NCBI GenBank assembly: GCA_049487715.1
Contig: CP150557.1
Coordinates: forward strand, 310,001-374,000
Direction: 5' to 3'
Origin: Pycnococcus provasolii
Taxonomy: Eukaryota; Chlorophyta; Pseudoscourfieldiophyceae; Pseudoscourfieldiales
Length of the DNA stretch: 64,000 bases
Below, piece by piece: positions 18,181 through 26,357 of this stretch. The position numbers were made by a program, and so were the translations under genes. Under the pieces are notes generated by a model that searched no databases, was not told the origin of the DNA, and worked only from the letters and a program-made list of their open reading frames with translations. Position 1 is the first letter of the stretch, and each line of letters starts with the position of its first letter.

Positions 18181-19404
18181 TCACACGCCGCTGGCTCCTG
18201 CTGGACGGCTAGAAGGAGCCGACGAAGACGAACCGCCACCGCCACCGCCCAGCGTCGTAAAGAGCTGGCCAGCATTACCCGTCGCCGACTGAAAGAGCGA
18301 CGAAGCGAGCGAACCCTGCTGGCGGGTCGCCTCGATACCGCCAGCGCCGCGAAAGCGGCGGAACATCGAACCAAGCACATAAGTCGAAACAAGCGCGTCG
18401 AGACTCCAGATGGCAATGTTCAGCACGCACAGAATGCCGTAGAACACGCCCTGAGGGAACGCGAAGAGCATCGTGAAAATGCCAGCCATGAAGTTTCCCA
18501 AATACGGCACAGCTAGCACGGTGAAGTAGCACCAAAATGTGTGCACGGAAAAGTGCAGAAAGAAAGCGACGTGCGGCAGGACCGCCGCCTCCGTCTGCCC
18601 AGCCTTGTACAAACTCTGGTACCAGCACGTCCACGAGAGGTAAACGCCGCCGATAAGGTTCATTGTCGCCCAGAGAAAGTTCGAGAAGCCGTAGCCTGTG
18701 TTTCCCGCAACGAGTGCCAAGATAGCGATCCAGTTCATGAAGTACCCCGCGACGGAAAGGCACCACGCGTTGTACCCTGCTCGCACGAGGTCACGTTTTT
18801 CCGGCAGGACCTCCTCGTCGATGTCGTGGTAGTACGTTGGACGGCACCTCGGCCAGTTGGGTGGGCGCCCTCCATCGACGCCTTGGGCCACCTGCCATTC
18901 GCGGTCGCTCAGCTCGCGTTCGCGTTCCGCGAGTCGTTTTTCGCGTTCGGCGAGCTGTTCTTCTCGCATTTGGAAAGCAGATTCCGACGACGACGTACCG
19001 GTAGCTTTGCTCCAGCTCGGGAAGACTGACGCCGGCTGCTGCTCCCGCCTCGGAGCCGTCCCTCCAACGGGCAGGCTCGCGCTTCCGTAGCTCGGCACGG
19101 CTGCTGCGACGTCCATCCACGGCAGGCTTTCCGGTTTCGCTTCGTGCATATGCTGCTGCTGAGCACCTGCCGCCGCCGATATTTCCCCTGCCCCTGCGCG
19201 CTGCACAACCTCGTCGTCCATGAACGGGTCAGGCGCAACAAGCTGGGGCGGCAATGAAGACGAAGGTAAGACATTATTAGGACCACCACCACCACCACCA
19301 CCACCACCACCACCACCACCACCACCAGCAGCAGCAGGTGACACAAACGGATCCGAGGACGCAAGCCTGAACGGATTCTCATTCTCATTCCGAGGAGACG
19401 ACAT
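18181..19404 (-). CDS. Secretory carrier-associated membrane protein (SCAMP)
   Basis: 407 aa from the ATG at 19404. A post-Golgi and endosomal tetraspanning protein that acts in vesicle recycling. The N-terminus has an ENPFRL (NPF) motif for EH-domain partners, then a poly-Gly tract of about 14 residues encoded by a CAC/GTG microsatellite (19288..19329). A coiled coil follows (REEQLAEREKRLAERERELSDRE), then the conserved NWPRCRPTYYHDID entry motif. The four membrane spans are CLSVAGYFMNWIAILALVAG, GFSNFLWATMNLIGGVYLSW, VAFFLHFSVHTFWCYFTVLA and GIFTMLFAFPQGVFYGILCV. The cytosolic tail is GGIEATRQQGSLASSLF. Family membership is clear, and the poly-Gly run is an expansion not needed by the family. 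Confidence 0.93.
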   Translation of the reverse strand: MSSPRNENENPFRLASSDPFVSPAAAGGGGGGGGGGGGGGGPNNVLPSSSLPPQLVAPDPFMDDEVVQRAGAGEISAAAGAQQQHMHEAKPESLPWMDVAAAVPSYGSASLPVGGTAPRREQQPASVFPSWSKATGTSSSESAFQMREEQLAEREKRLAERERELSDREWQVAQGVDGGRPPNWPRCRPTYYHDIDEEVLPEKRDLVRAGYNAWCLSVAGYFMNWIAILALVAGNTGYGFSNFLWATMNLIGGVYLSWTCWYQSLYKAGQTEAAVLPHVAFFLHFSVHTFWCYFTVLAVPYLGNFMAGIFTMLFAFPQGVFYGILCVLNIAIWSLDALVSTYVLGSMFRRFRGAGGIEATRQQGSLASSLFQSATGNAGQLFTTLGGGGGGSSSSAPSSRPAGASGV

Positions 19405-19531
19405 AGTTTTTTGCACAAAAATAAGCAAAACGGCGGAAATTCGGAAATTCTGAAATTTTGGGCGGAACAAATACTTTAGGGGAGTTGCGTGACGGTTATT
19501 TTAACCAACGGGAAGCTTCGCGAGCGTAAAG

Positions 19532-19563
19532 ATTAGGGGTTAGCGGTTAGGGGTTAGCGGTTG
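19532..19563. repeat. GGGGTTAGCGGTTA tandem motif upstream of SCAMP
   Basis: Two and a half copies of a 14-bp unit containing GGGGTTAG, about 130 bases upstream of the SCAMP start codon. Another member of the G-rich telomere-like motif class seen beside many genes here. Confidence 0.7.
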
Positions 19564-19648
19564 AGCCCTCCTGGTTGGTTATGAACTACCGTAGGGAACG
19601 ATGGCGTGAGATGTGGATTATATTCATATTGTTTGTATTTACATGTTG

Positions 19649-20680
19649 TTACTTGTATAAGTTAAACGAGTGAATGTACTCTTGCACTTCTTGACATAAT
19701 ATAGAATTAAGTCGTTCTTTATATCGTGTCATGGCTCGTTCTCGTTCGTGTTCGTTCGTGTTCTCGTCAGTGTAATAGCTTGACAAGAGTTCCCTGACGT
19801 GCGTCGAACTCACGCACGAACTTGCCGCGTCGCCGCTGCCGACGAATAAGACGCCGCCTGAAGAAACAGCCTGAGCGAGCCAAGGACACGACGACGCTTC
19901 GGCACGCGCCGTGTCGACGTCCTCGGCGCCCGCGCGAAGCACCGCGACGACGCCGTGCTCGTCGCTTGTGAGCGCCTGCACATCCTCCGGGCGCCAGTGG
20001 CCCGGCGTTGCCATGGACTTCACGAGGTCGCTCCCGCAAGCTATGACCACCGCGGGCACCTCCGACGCGCCATGTGCCAGCGCGAAGTCTCCGACGCGGC
20101 GGTGTAGTGCCCTAGCCACGGCGAGAGAACGTTGGTGCTGCGACCGCGTCGCCTCCCAAGTGTCGACACCCACGCCAGGCTCGTGCGCCACCGCGAGGCG
20201 CGCCATGGCGATTCTGTGCTCAGCCTTCACGAGCCCTGGTTTGCCATACCCGTCGTGAACGGGCGAGAGGTATGCGCCAACAACGTGTGCGCCTGCTGGA
20301 AATCTCGTCGACGGCGCTTTCAGTGCGTCTTTGACAATGGCGGGAAGCCTTGCGTGCCACGTGTGCGGCGGGTTGAACGACCCCAGCACGAGCAGGACGA
20401 CGCACTTCGCCCCGTTCGCGGGCGGGCTTGTGAGTGCAGATATGTCTAGTTGCGACACGTCCAGCTCAGGCTCGTCGTGCACGGAAGTCGACGTCGACGT
20501 GGGGAGCACCGCCGTCTCCCCCCCTCGACAAGGAATGGGCATGGATGCGTCTGAGGACGGGGGAAGCCGGCGCCACGACTCCTCCACCTGTGAAGGCACA
20601 GATGCCACGTTCACAGAGGGGAGGAGATCACCACGAGCACCACCACCACGAGCACCAGCACCCCCGGGCGATGGAGTCAT
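19649..20680 (-). CDS. Nicotinamide/nicotinate mononucleotide adenylyltransferase (NMNAT)
   Basis: Makes NAD+ (or deamido-NAD+) from ATP and NMN (or NaMN). 343 aa from the ATG at 20680; an in-frame upstream ATG at 20713 is less likely because it enters the divergent neighbour. A low-complexity region of about 85 aa precedes the catalytic domain. The eukaryotic NMNAT motifs are present: GSFNPPHTWHARL (nucleotidyltransferase GxFxPxxxxH), YLSPVHDGYGKPGLVKAEHRIAMARLA, the tryptophan motif VDTWEATR, CGSDLVKSMATPGHWRPEDV, and the C-terminal SSTHVRELL (SSTxVR). It ends in a helix (LNSILCQEVQEYIHS). It is head-to-head with Mog1, with about 50 bases between the likely start codons. Confidence 0.93.
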   Translation of the reverse strand: MTPSPGGAGARGGGARGDLLPSVNVASVPSQVEESWRRLPPSSDASMPIPCRGGETAVLPTSTSTSVHDEPELDVSQLDISALTSPPANGAKCVVLLVLGSFNPPHTWHARLPAIVKDALKAPSTRFPAGAHVVGAYLSPVHDGYGKPGLVKAEHRIAMARLAVAHEPGVGVDTWEATRSQHQRSLAVARALHRRVGDFALAHGASEVPAVVIACGSDLVKSMATPGHWRPEDVQALTSDEHGVVAVLRAGAEDVDTARAEASSCPWLAQAVSSGGVLFVGSGDAASSCVSSTHVRELLSSYYTDENTNEHERERAMTRYKERLNSILCQEVQEYIHSFNLYK

Positions 20681-20732
20681 GGCAAGTGTCAACGAGTGCG
20701 TTGGAAATTCCAATTTCTCCCACCCCCCCCGG

Positions 20733-21416
20733 ATGGATGGGCATAAAATTGGGATCGCAATGCGGCTGCTTCATTCTTCCCCTCCGGAGGCTCGGGGTGG
20801 CGCCGATATCATGTCGCCCTCCACTTCGCGGCGCCCTCTGTACGGAGGCGCGATGACCGTCCTTCACATCCCGCCCGACTTCCTCGACACCGACGAGGTC
20901 ATCGACATCGTCAAGCGACCGATACCCGACAACCAGGAGATGTTCGTCGCACCTGGACTCGGATCACAGCAACTCCACCAGGCGCCAACCACCATCTTTA
21001 TAGACCTCCTCGAGGTCAACGAAGACACCAAAACCTTACACGAAGATCCCGCCAAACTCGTCGCTTTTCATGCCGTCGAAATTCTAACCAACGGAACGAG
21101 ACGAGAAAACGTCGCAAGTGAGGTCGAGGCGGCGGCGGCGGAGGCGAGTACGTCCGCGACGAACGTTGACGTGCCAGGAGCTGTGGACAAGAGAAGTGGG
21201 AGCGAAGTAAAGGCAATAGGGGCGTACCACTCGTACCTCGACGTCGCAGACTTGGAAATCGCCGTTGTGCGGCTTCCGACGGTGAATACAGACGTCGTCA
21301 TCTCAAGGAGCGGTGTGGGAGCTAATGCCGACGCCGACGCCACAATCTCGTCGCTACGTGACGTCGCCGCGTCGCTCACGGTGGACGACTGGAATCTCTT
21401 TGGCGAGGAGGCGTAG
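20733..21416 (+). CDS. Ran guanine-nucleotide release factor, Mog1-like
   Basis: 227 aa from the ATG at 20733; the frame is open further upstream, and Met at 20811 is also possible. Mog1 binds Ran and promotes nucleotide release in nuclear transport. The N-terminal family signature is clear: RPLYGGAMTVLHIPPDFLDT, then IPDNQEMFV, and TIFIDLLEVNED. The middle has a long Ala/Glu insertion (EVEAAAAEASTSATNVD). The C-terminal half matches the family: IGAYHSYLDVADLEIAVVRLPTVNTDVVIS, then LTVDDWNLFGEEA. A C8 homopolymer lies just before the chosen ATG. The gene shares a very short bidirectional promoter with NMNAT. Confidence 0.85.
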   Translation: MDGHKIGIAMRLLHSSPPEARGGADIMSPSTSRRPLYGGAMTVLHIPPDFLDTDEVIDIVKRPIPDNQEMFVAPGLGSQQLHQAPTTIFIDLLEVNEDTKTLHEDPAKLVAFHAVEILTNGTRRENVASEVEAAAAEASTSATNVDVPGAVDKRSGSEVKAIGAYHSYLDVADLEIAVVRLPTVNTDVVISRSGVGANADADATISSLRDVAASLTVDDWNLFGEEA

Positions 21417-21466
21417 AATGTGTGTATTGTAGGTGGTGTAGAATATAAAATTGCATAAATATACAT

Positions 21467-23329
21467 TCACAGTAAAGTGTGAGCGTCATCGCACGACAAC
21501 ACACTGCGCATGCGCTTCGCGGCGGCTGGGCCGACACGGCGCGCGGCGCGCGCGCTGGTCGAGGGCGCCGCCGCCTCCGTCGCTTCTGCCGCTGCCCCCT
21601 CCGTGTTCGCAAGCTCTGTCTCGAGTGCATCGGCACCAATTTCCAGCATGCGTCGATAAAGATGCCCAAGGCTCGAATACTTGCGCGTGATGGCGATCGC
21701 ACCGTCTTGTGTGACGCTTTGCAAGCACTTGAGCTGTTTCAGCACAGTCGCGAGCGACCCGTGATCATCCAGCAATGCAACTGCACGCTTCGCCGCCTGG
21801 TTCGGTGCGGAGGCTTTGCTCGTGAAGGAGTCGCCGTATGCTTTCTCCTCTCGGTACGGCGCCTCGCACACGAAGCGCGCGATGATCGCAATCGTGTTCG
21901 CCAGCGCGTCGGCATCCGCGAGGTCGAGAAGCCGGCAAACGACGCCACCTCCGTGCATCGTCGCCTTTGCCGTTAGCCGCGCCGCAAATCCCTCGAGCTT
22001 GGCAAGATGCGAGACGCCTTGATTGCCAAGTCGATGCAGGTGCTTGCGCCACCCGTGCGTCACGATAAGGCAATACACGGTGCTGGTGCTGTTGTCATCG
22101 CTGCCGCTCTTTGACGCATGTGCTTGCTCGACAGCTAGAAGGATGGACTTGAGATCGTCGCGCAGAACGGCAGCCCCAAGGTCCGCGGGAGTGAGTGGGA
22201 CGCAGATGAGATTGGCGTAGGTTCGCTCAGCTTCCGGTGGCAGCTCGGTGGTGTAGCTGAGCGGTGGTGCTGCTGGAGGCAGTGGTGCAAGTCCAGCACG
22301 CTGTAGCTGGCTCTGGCTCTGACTCTGGCTTTGACTAATCAGCGCGCCCGCTGCGTTTGCCGGAGCGTGGTAGCAAAAGCGCAGGCTGGGGAACGGAAGG
22401 CTTGAGTTCGACTCGACCGCGAACTTGAGCCCGTTCTTCAGCATTCGACAGCTTGTCGACGAGTACTTGCGAAGTGCCTCGGTGACGCGGTTCGCCGTTG
22501 CGTTATCCTGCGCAATCCACCTAGCGTCGACAATGCACGTGCACTCGTCGAACTTGTGCGTTCCTCTCGCGACTTTCGCAAGTTCGGCGTTGACACGCTT
22601 CTGGTGCGCCTCGTTCGCGCGTTCCGCTTGCCTCTGCTTCTTCGCCTCCTCCCTTGCAGCTGCTTTTTTGAGGCGCTCCTGCTCTTTCTGAATCTGCTTA
22701 TGATTCGCCTTGTCCTTATCTTTGTCTTGGTGCAGTGGTGGTACATCGTCTCGAGCACATTTTTTATGATGAAGGTTCTCTTCGTCGTCGTCGTCGTCGT
22801 CGTCATCGTTTCCCAGTCGTTTTCGTTTCGTCGTTGGACTGGGACTGCTTCGTAAGGTTGTCATTTTGTGAGGCTTTTTGTCAGGCGACGGCGACAGGAG
22901 GTTGACGACTTCTTGATCTTGAGAAGACCGTCCGAGTGCATTCCGCAACCCAGTGACCCCACCACTCCCCCGACCCGCCGAAGCATGCGCACGATCAGCA
23001 TGAGCAGGAGCAGAATGAGCAGGACCAGAATTCTGCTGAGGTTCAGCATGAGCAGCAGGAGCATGAGGAGCACCACGAAAGGATGTGAATCCCTCTCCCA
23101 GTGACACATTCAGGAGGTGCGCATCGTCGTCGTCATCGGAGGAGTCGGAGGAGTCATCGGAGGAGGAGGAGGAGGATAAGAGGGATACACATACACGAGA
23201 TACTAGGAGGAGGAGGTGGTGACGCCATAAATAAATGTTAAGGTTGAGTTCCTGGTGGAACAAACGGAGAATGGACGGACGACGGACGATGAAATGGGTT
23301 GTTGGGCGCGAAAGAAACCATAGACCCAT
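21467..23329 (-). CDS. EME1-like subunit of the Mus81 structure-specific endonuclease
   Basis: The frame gives 620 aa, but the first 50 residues look like translated leader, so the true start or a first exon is uncertain; the Met at 22864 is the shortest option. After Ser/Asp and Pro/Ala-rich sequence comes EVVNLLSPSPDKK. A basic Lys/Glu coil follows (KEQERLKKAAAREEAKKQRQ), characteristic of Eme1, then the ERCC4-like nuclease fold (FDECTCIVDARWIAQ, then YCLIVTHGWRKHLHRL) without the ERKxxxD catalytic motif of Mus81. The C-terminal helical part (KRAVALLDDHGSLATVLKQL...ITRKYSSLGHLYRRM) matches the tandem HhH region. Eme1 is the non-catalytic partner that positions Mus81 on flaps and Holliday junctions. 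A QSQSQSQSQ run is a local expansion. Confidence 0.8.
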   Translation of the reverse strand: MGLWFLSRPTTHFIVRRPSILRLFHQELNLNIYLWRHHLLLLVSRVCVSLLSSSSSSDDSSDSSDDDDDAHLLNVSLGEGFTSFRGAPHAPAAHAEPQQNSGPAHSAPAHADRAHASAGRGSGGVTGLRNALGRSSQDQEVVNLLSPSPDKKPHKMTTLRSSPSPTTKRKRLGNDDDDDDDDEENLHHKKCARDDVPPLHQDKDKDKANHKQIQKEQERLKKAAAREEAKKQRQAERANEAHQKRVNAELAKVARGTHKFDECTCIVDARWIAQDNATANRVTEALRKYSSTSCRMLKNGLKFAVESNSSLPFPSLRFCYHAPANAAGALISQSQSQSQSQLQRAGLAPLPPAAPPLSYTTELPPEAERTYANLICVPLTPADLGAAVLRDDLKSILLAVEQAHASKSGSDDNSTSTVYCLIVTHGWRKHLHRLGNQGVSHLAKLEGFAARLTAKATMHGGGVVCRLLDLADADALANTIAIIARFVCEAPYREEKAYGDSFTSKASAPNQAAKRAVALLDDHGSLATVLKQLKCLQSVTQDGAIAITRKYSSLGHLYRRMLEIGADALETELANTEGAAAEATEAAAPSTSARAARRVGPAAAKRMRSVLSCDDAHTLL

Positions 23330-23410
23330 AGGGGGAGGGGAGGGGGGACAAGACAGAACACCCGAACAACAAACAGCCGAGGAACCCGTGCTAACCCTAG
23401 CACGCGTTAG

Positions 23411-23533
23411 CAGGCGTTAGCAGGGTTGGGTTTTTTCCCTTCCTTCCTTCGGGCGGGCGGGCGGGCTCCCTTCTCCTGCCGCGGCCTGGGCGTGGCATCC
23501 TGTGCTTTTGTCGCCGCACCTTGCGTCGACATC
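23411..23533. repeat. Split direct repeat A1 (123 bp)
   Basis: Starts CAGGCGTTAGCAGGG and ends GCGTCGACATC. Identical to 24372..24494. Confidence 0.95.
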
Positions 23534-23592
23534 AAGCACTCGCGCGTCGGAGTTACGCGCAGAGGTCACTGTAGGACTGTGTCCACAGTTTC

Positions 23593-24370
23593 ATGGCGGC
23601 ACCTGGAGGCGCCGACCAACCCGAGCTCGCAGAGCAAATCCAGTTGCTCCGCGAGCAAAACAACCTGCTGGTGCAGCAGAACTTGCAGCTGCAGCAGGGA
23701 AGGCCTGCGGCCAGGGTTCAGCCGCCACCAGAGCGTCGTCGTTTCCTCGAGCCTCCCACGGAGGCCGATCTCGACGAACAGCGTCTGTACCTGATCCCCG
23801 CTACACTTACGCGCGGGCCGAATTCGCACCGCCTGCCCACGGACGTTGCGGGAGCTCAAGGTGAGCCACACCTGCTCAACCTTACAAGTGAGTACATCTA
23901 CCTTCACTCGGTGGAGAAGGGCAAGAAGCACGACTCGACGGTGTTTCGCATTTTGCTGAGCTTGTTGTCGTACCTTGAAGTACTCGAGTTCGGCCTCTCA
24001 GCTGCTCGAGCACAGGCCCTCGCAGCAGAGGCTCTCACTGAAAATCTTGTTGCTGCTGTGGAAGCGCAGCTTCGTCCTGTCGCTGCAGTTGAGCATGCTC
24101 GGTACAGCGCTGACCACTGTCAGCCTGCAGCCGCCAGAGGGGCGCGTGTACACGGCGCGCTCTCTTCGCTCTGGTGGCGCGTCTGCTGCGGAAATGGTTC
24201 CCCTTCCGCGCAGCAAAATCGAGTTCCTCGGCGGATGGGCCGTGGACTCGAAACGCTTATCGCAGCACTACATCAGCCGAGCCACGCCGCCTACTTACGC
24301 CGGCCGCTTTTTCTTCGACTGGCTGATCTTACCGCTCGCCGATAACATGGCACTTGACTTCCCCTCCTAA
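23593..24370 (+). pseudogene. Retroelement gag-like N-terminus and tyrosine-recombinase C-terminus, frame-broken
   Basis: The ATG at 23593 starts MAAPGGADQPELAEQIQLLR, a coiled coil rich in Gln and Leu (LREQNNLLVQQNLQLQQG), then a Pro-rich region. This frame stays open to 24345, but the recognisable recombinase end is in the next (+1) frame, open from about 23975 to the TAA at 24368. That part reads YTARSLRSGGASAAEM, then KIEFLGGWAVDSKRLSQHYIS. It matches the tyrosine-recombinase box II (xxxR, GG-W, nucleophile Y). The usual H of HxxR is R here, so activity is doubtful. The two frames may be the fused remains of separate ORFs joined by the internal deletion. Confidence 0.65.
24349..24370. repeat. 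Split direct repeat B1 (22 bp)
   Basis: GGCACTTGACTT followed by CCCCTCCTAA. The TAA is the stop codon of the recombinase-like frame. Identical to 24573..24594. Confidence 0.9.
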
Positions 24371-24371
24371 T

Positions 24372-24494
24372 CAGGCGTTAGCAGGGTTGGGTTTTTTCCC
24401 TTCCTTCCTTCGGGCGGGCGGGCGGGCTCCCTTCTCCTGCCGCGGCCTGGGCGTGGCATCCTGTGCTTTTGTCGCCGCACCTTGCGTCGACATC
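24372..24494. repeat. Split direct repeat A2 (123 bp)
   Basis: Identical to A1. Begins one base after B1. Confidence 0.95.
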
Positions 24495-24572
24495 CCAACC
24501 CACCCTCCCTTGTCGAGGGGGGCCAAACGTGACTTTCGGGTTTTGGACACAGTAATAAACATCTGACTTTTT

Positions 24573-24594
24573 GGCACTTGACTTCCCCTCCTAA
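24573..24594. repeat. Split direct repeat B2 (22 bp)
   Basis: Second copy of B1, 78 bases after the end of A2. Marks the right end of the element. Confidence 0.9.
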
Positions 24595-24818
24595 CCCGAA
24601 CCGAGTATGTACATAACCCTAACACAAAACCCTACGATAGCTAGATTTCGTTTCCGGTTTCCCCCCTGCTGGCCGAGCACCCCAGGGGCCTGCTTTGCAA
24701 AGTGCCAACTCTCCCGCCTTTTCCTCCCCCCCACAATCCGGGGAGGGGCGAAGCAGGCGGCGGATCGTCCCCTCCCCTCCCCTCCCCTTCATTCCTCTTC
24801 ATTCCCGTCAAGGTCATC
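24595..24818. promoter_or_regulatory. RCC2 leader with CCCTAA-type motifs
   Basis: Contains CATAACCCTAACACAAAACCCTA at 24611..24633 (two telo-box-like hexamers) and a C/CT-rich leader that runs to the RCC2 ATG. Regulatory role inferred only from the recurrence of this motif upstream of other genes. Confidence 0.35.
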
Positions 24819-26288
24819 ATGGCGTCCATCTCCCCCTCCCCTGCTTCAAGTGGTGGTTATTTGGTTTATTCTGGTGCGACGGACTTCTCATTGATTGGAC
24901 GCAACGCACCTCCTGCAGGCGGGAAAGGGGGTGCCTCTAAGAAGGGGGGTGCCTCCAAGAAGGGGGCGGCTGCTGCATCTCCAGCCGTTGGTGGTCCAGG
25001 CACGCCGGAGCTTCGCGCATTTCACCGTCTCGGCTCATTCAGCGCACAAAAGCTCTCTTTAGTCGCATCAGGGACGGCGGCGTGCCACGGTATACTCGTA
25101 AACGAAAATGGGGAGGCGTTCGCTTTCGGAAGGAACGAAGCTGGGCAGTGTGGAATCACACCGCCGTGCGCGCAGATCTCGACGCCTTTTAACCTGTCCA
25201 AGCACTACAGCGCGCTGATCGGCAAGAAGAAGGTCGTCGCGGCGGCGTGCGGAAAACACCACACCGTGCTCGTGACCGAAGACGGGTGCGCGTACGCTTG
25301 CGGAAGCAACAAGATGGGACAGTGCGGACTCGGAGGGAAGGTTGATACGCCAAAGAGCCAGAAGGCTGGCGCGGACTCCGAGAAACCCGTCGAACTCAAG
25401 CAGTGCGACATCCAGGAAGAAGTCGTCTCCGTCGCGTGCGGCGCCGACTTCACCATGTTCGTCACCAAGAACGGACAGCTGTACGCGTGCGGATCGCCGC
25501 AGTACGGTCAGCTCGGAAACGGTACGGACGGATCATTCAACTCATCCGCGAGCTCCATCAAGATGGTGTTCGAGCCGTTTCCCAAGCCCACTCGCGTTTA
25601 CCAAGGCTTTGGCACGGAGAAGGTGATTGGCGTCGCATGCGGGCACAACCACTCGATCGCCATCACGGATGCGGGACACGCGTACACTTGGGGATTCGGC
25701 GGGTATGGCAGACTGGGACACAAAGAGCAGAAGGACGAGATGACGCCGCGTCGTCTCGAGACGTTCACGAACCGGTTCGTCTTGCCAGACAACGGCAAGA
25801 GCTGCAGGATGGCGTGCGGGCAGACGTTCAGCCTCATCACCGCGTTCGGCGGGCAGTTGTACGTATTTGGCAAACCCAAGGCGACGGGTGACAACATCAT
25901 GTATCCGAAGCCGCTGATGGAGATTTCCGGTTGGACCATGCGAAGCATAGCGTGCGGAGCCACGCACACTGTGGCGTGCTCGGAAAAGAGCACAATCGCG
26001 TGGGGATCGAGCCAGTACGGAGAGTGCGCATTCGGCGCCGGTGGTCCCAAGTCATCGGCGAATCCGAAGCTCGTCGACGACGCCGAGGGACTCGTTGCGA
26101 ATTCGTGCGCCTCGGGAACGGGGCTGTCGATGGTGCTCATGAACGATCCTGTGGACAAATTCCCGCTTTACGAACCGCCAGAGGACACTCCGGACGTGAG
26201 CGCGCCGACGGGCGCCGGTGCGAAGCGTAAGACGCCAGCCTCGAAGGCTGAGCCTGCACAGAAGAAGGGCAAGAAAGCCGCGAAGTAA
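24819..26288 (+). CDS. RCC2/TD-60-like protein, seven-bladed RCC1 propeller
   Basis: 489 aa from the ATG at 24819 (ATGGCGTCC context). RCC2 is an RCC1-superfamily propeller linked in animals to centromeres, Rac1/RalA and adhesion signalling. After a Lys/Gly-rich N-terminus (GGKGGASKKGGASKKG, a short tandem repeat) come RCC1 blades: AFAFGRNEAGQCG, AYACGSNKMGQCGLG, LYACGSPQYGQLGNGTDG, AYTWGFGGYGRLGHKEQKDE, LYVFGKPKA and AWGSSQYGECAFG. The RCC2-specific strings WGFGGYGRLGHxEQKDEM and MYPK...GW-R-IACG distinguish it from RCC1 itself. The C-terminal tail is basic (KRKTPASKAEPAQKKGKK) and could be a nuclear localisation signal. Confidence 0.9.
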   Translation: MASISPSPASSGGYLVYSGATDFSLIGRNAPPAGGKGGASKKGGASKKGAAAASPAVGGPGTPELRAFHRLGSFSAQKLSLVASGTAACHGILVNENGEAFAFGRNEAGQCGITPPCAQISTPFNLSKHYSALIGKKKVVAAACGKHHTVLVTEDGCAYACGSNKMGQCGLGGKVDTPKSQKAGADSEKPVELKQCDIQEEVVSVACGADFTMFVTKNGQLYACGSPQYGQLGNGTDGSFNSSASSIKMVFEPFPKPTRVYQGFGTEKVIGVACGHNHSIAITDAGHAYTWGFGGYGRLGHKEQKDEMTPRRLETFTNRFVLPDNGKSCRMACGQTFSLITAFGGQLYVFGKPKATGDNIMYPKPLMEISGWTMRSIACGATHTVACSEKSTIAWGSSQYGECAFGAGGPKSSANPKLVDDAEGLVANSCASGTGLSMVLMNDPVDKFPLYEPPEDTPDVSAPTGAGAKRKTPASKAEPAQKKGKKAAK

Positions 26289-26357
26289 GGTCAGTAATAA
26301 GAATACAAGATTAGCATACTATCTAAGTACTACATACGTCTTACATGCGTGCAGTTG

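Larger units (their letters stand above)
23411..24594 (+). mobile_element. Ngaro/PAT/kangaroo-type tyrosine-recombinase retroelement, internally deleted
   Basis: Bounded by split direct repeats in the order A1 (23411..23533), coding part, B1 (24349..24370), A2 (24372..24494), B2 (24573..24594). A1 and A2 are identical over 123 bp, and B1 and B2 over 22 bp. This A1-ORF-B1-A2-B2 order is the hallmark of PAT-like DIRS retrotransposons (Ngaro, Volvox kangaroo). The coding part holds a Gln/Leu coiled-coil gag-like N-terminus and a degenerate tyrosine-recombinase C-terminus that ends inside B1. At 1184 bp there is no room for reverse transcriptase and RNase H, so this is a non-autonomous deletion derivative. 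It sits 82 bases upstream of the EME1 frame, in its promoter region. The identical repeats imply a recent insertion or rearrangement. Confidence 0.75.
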
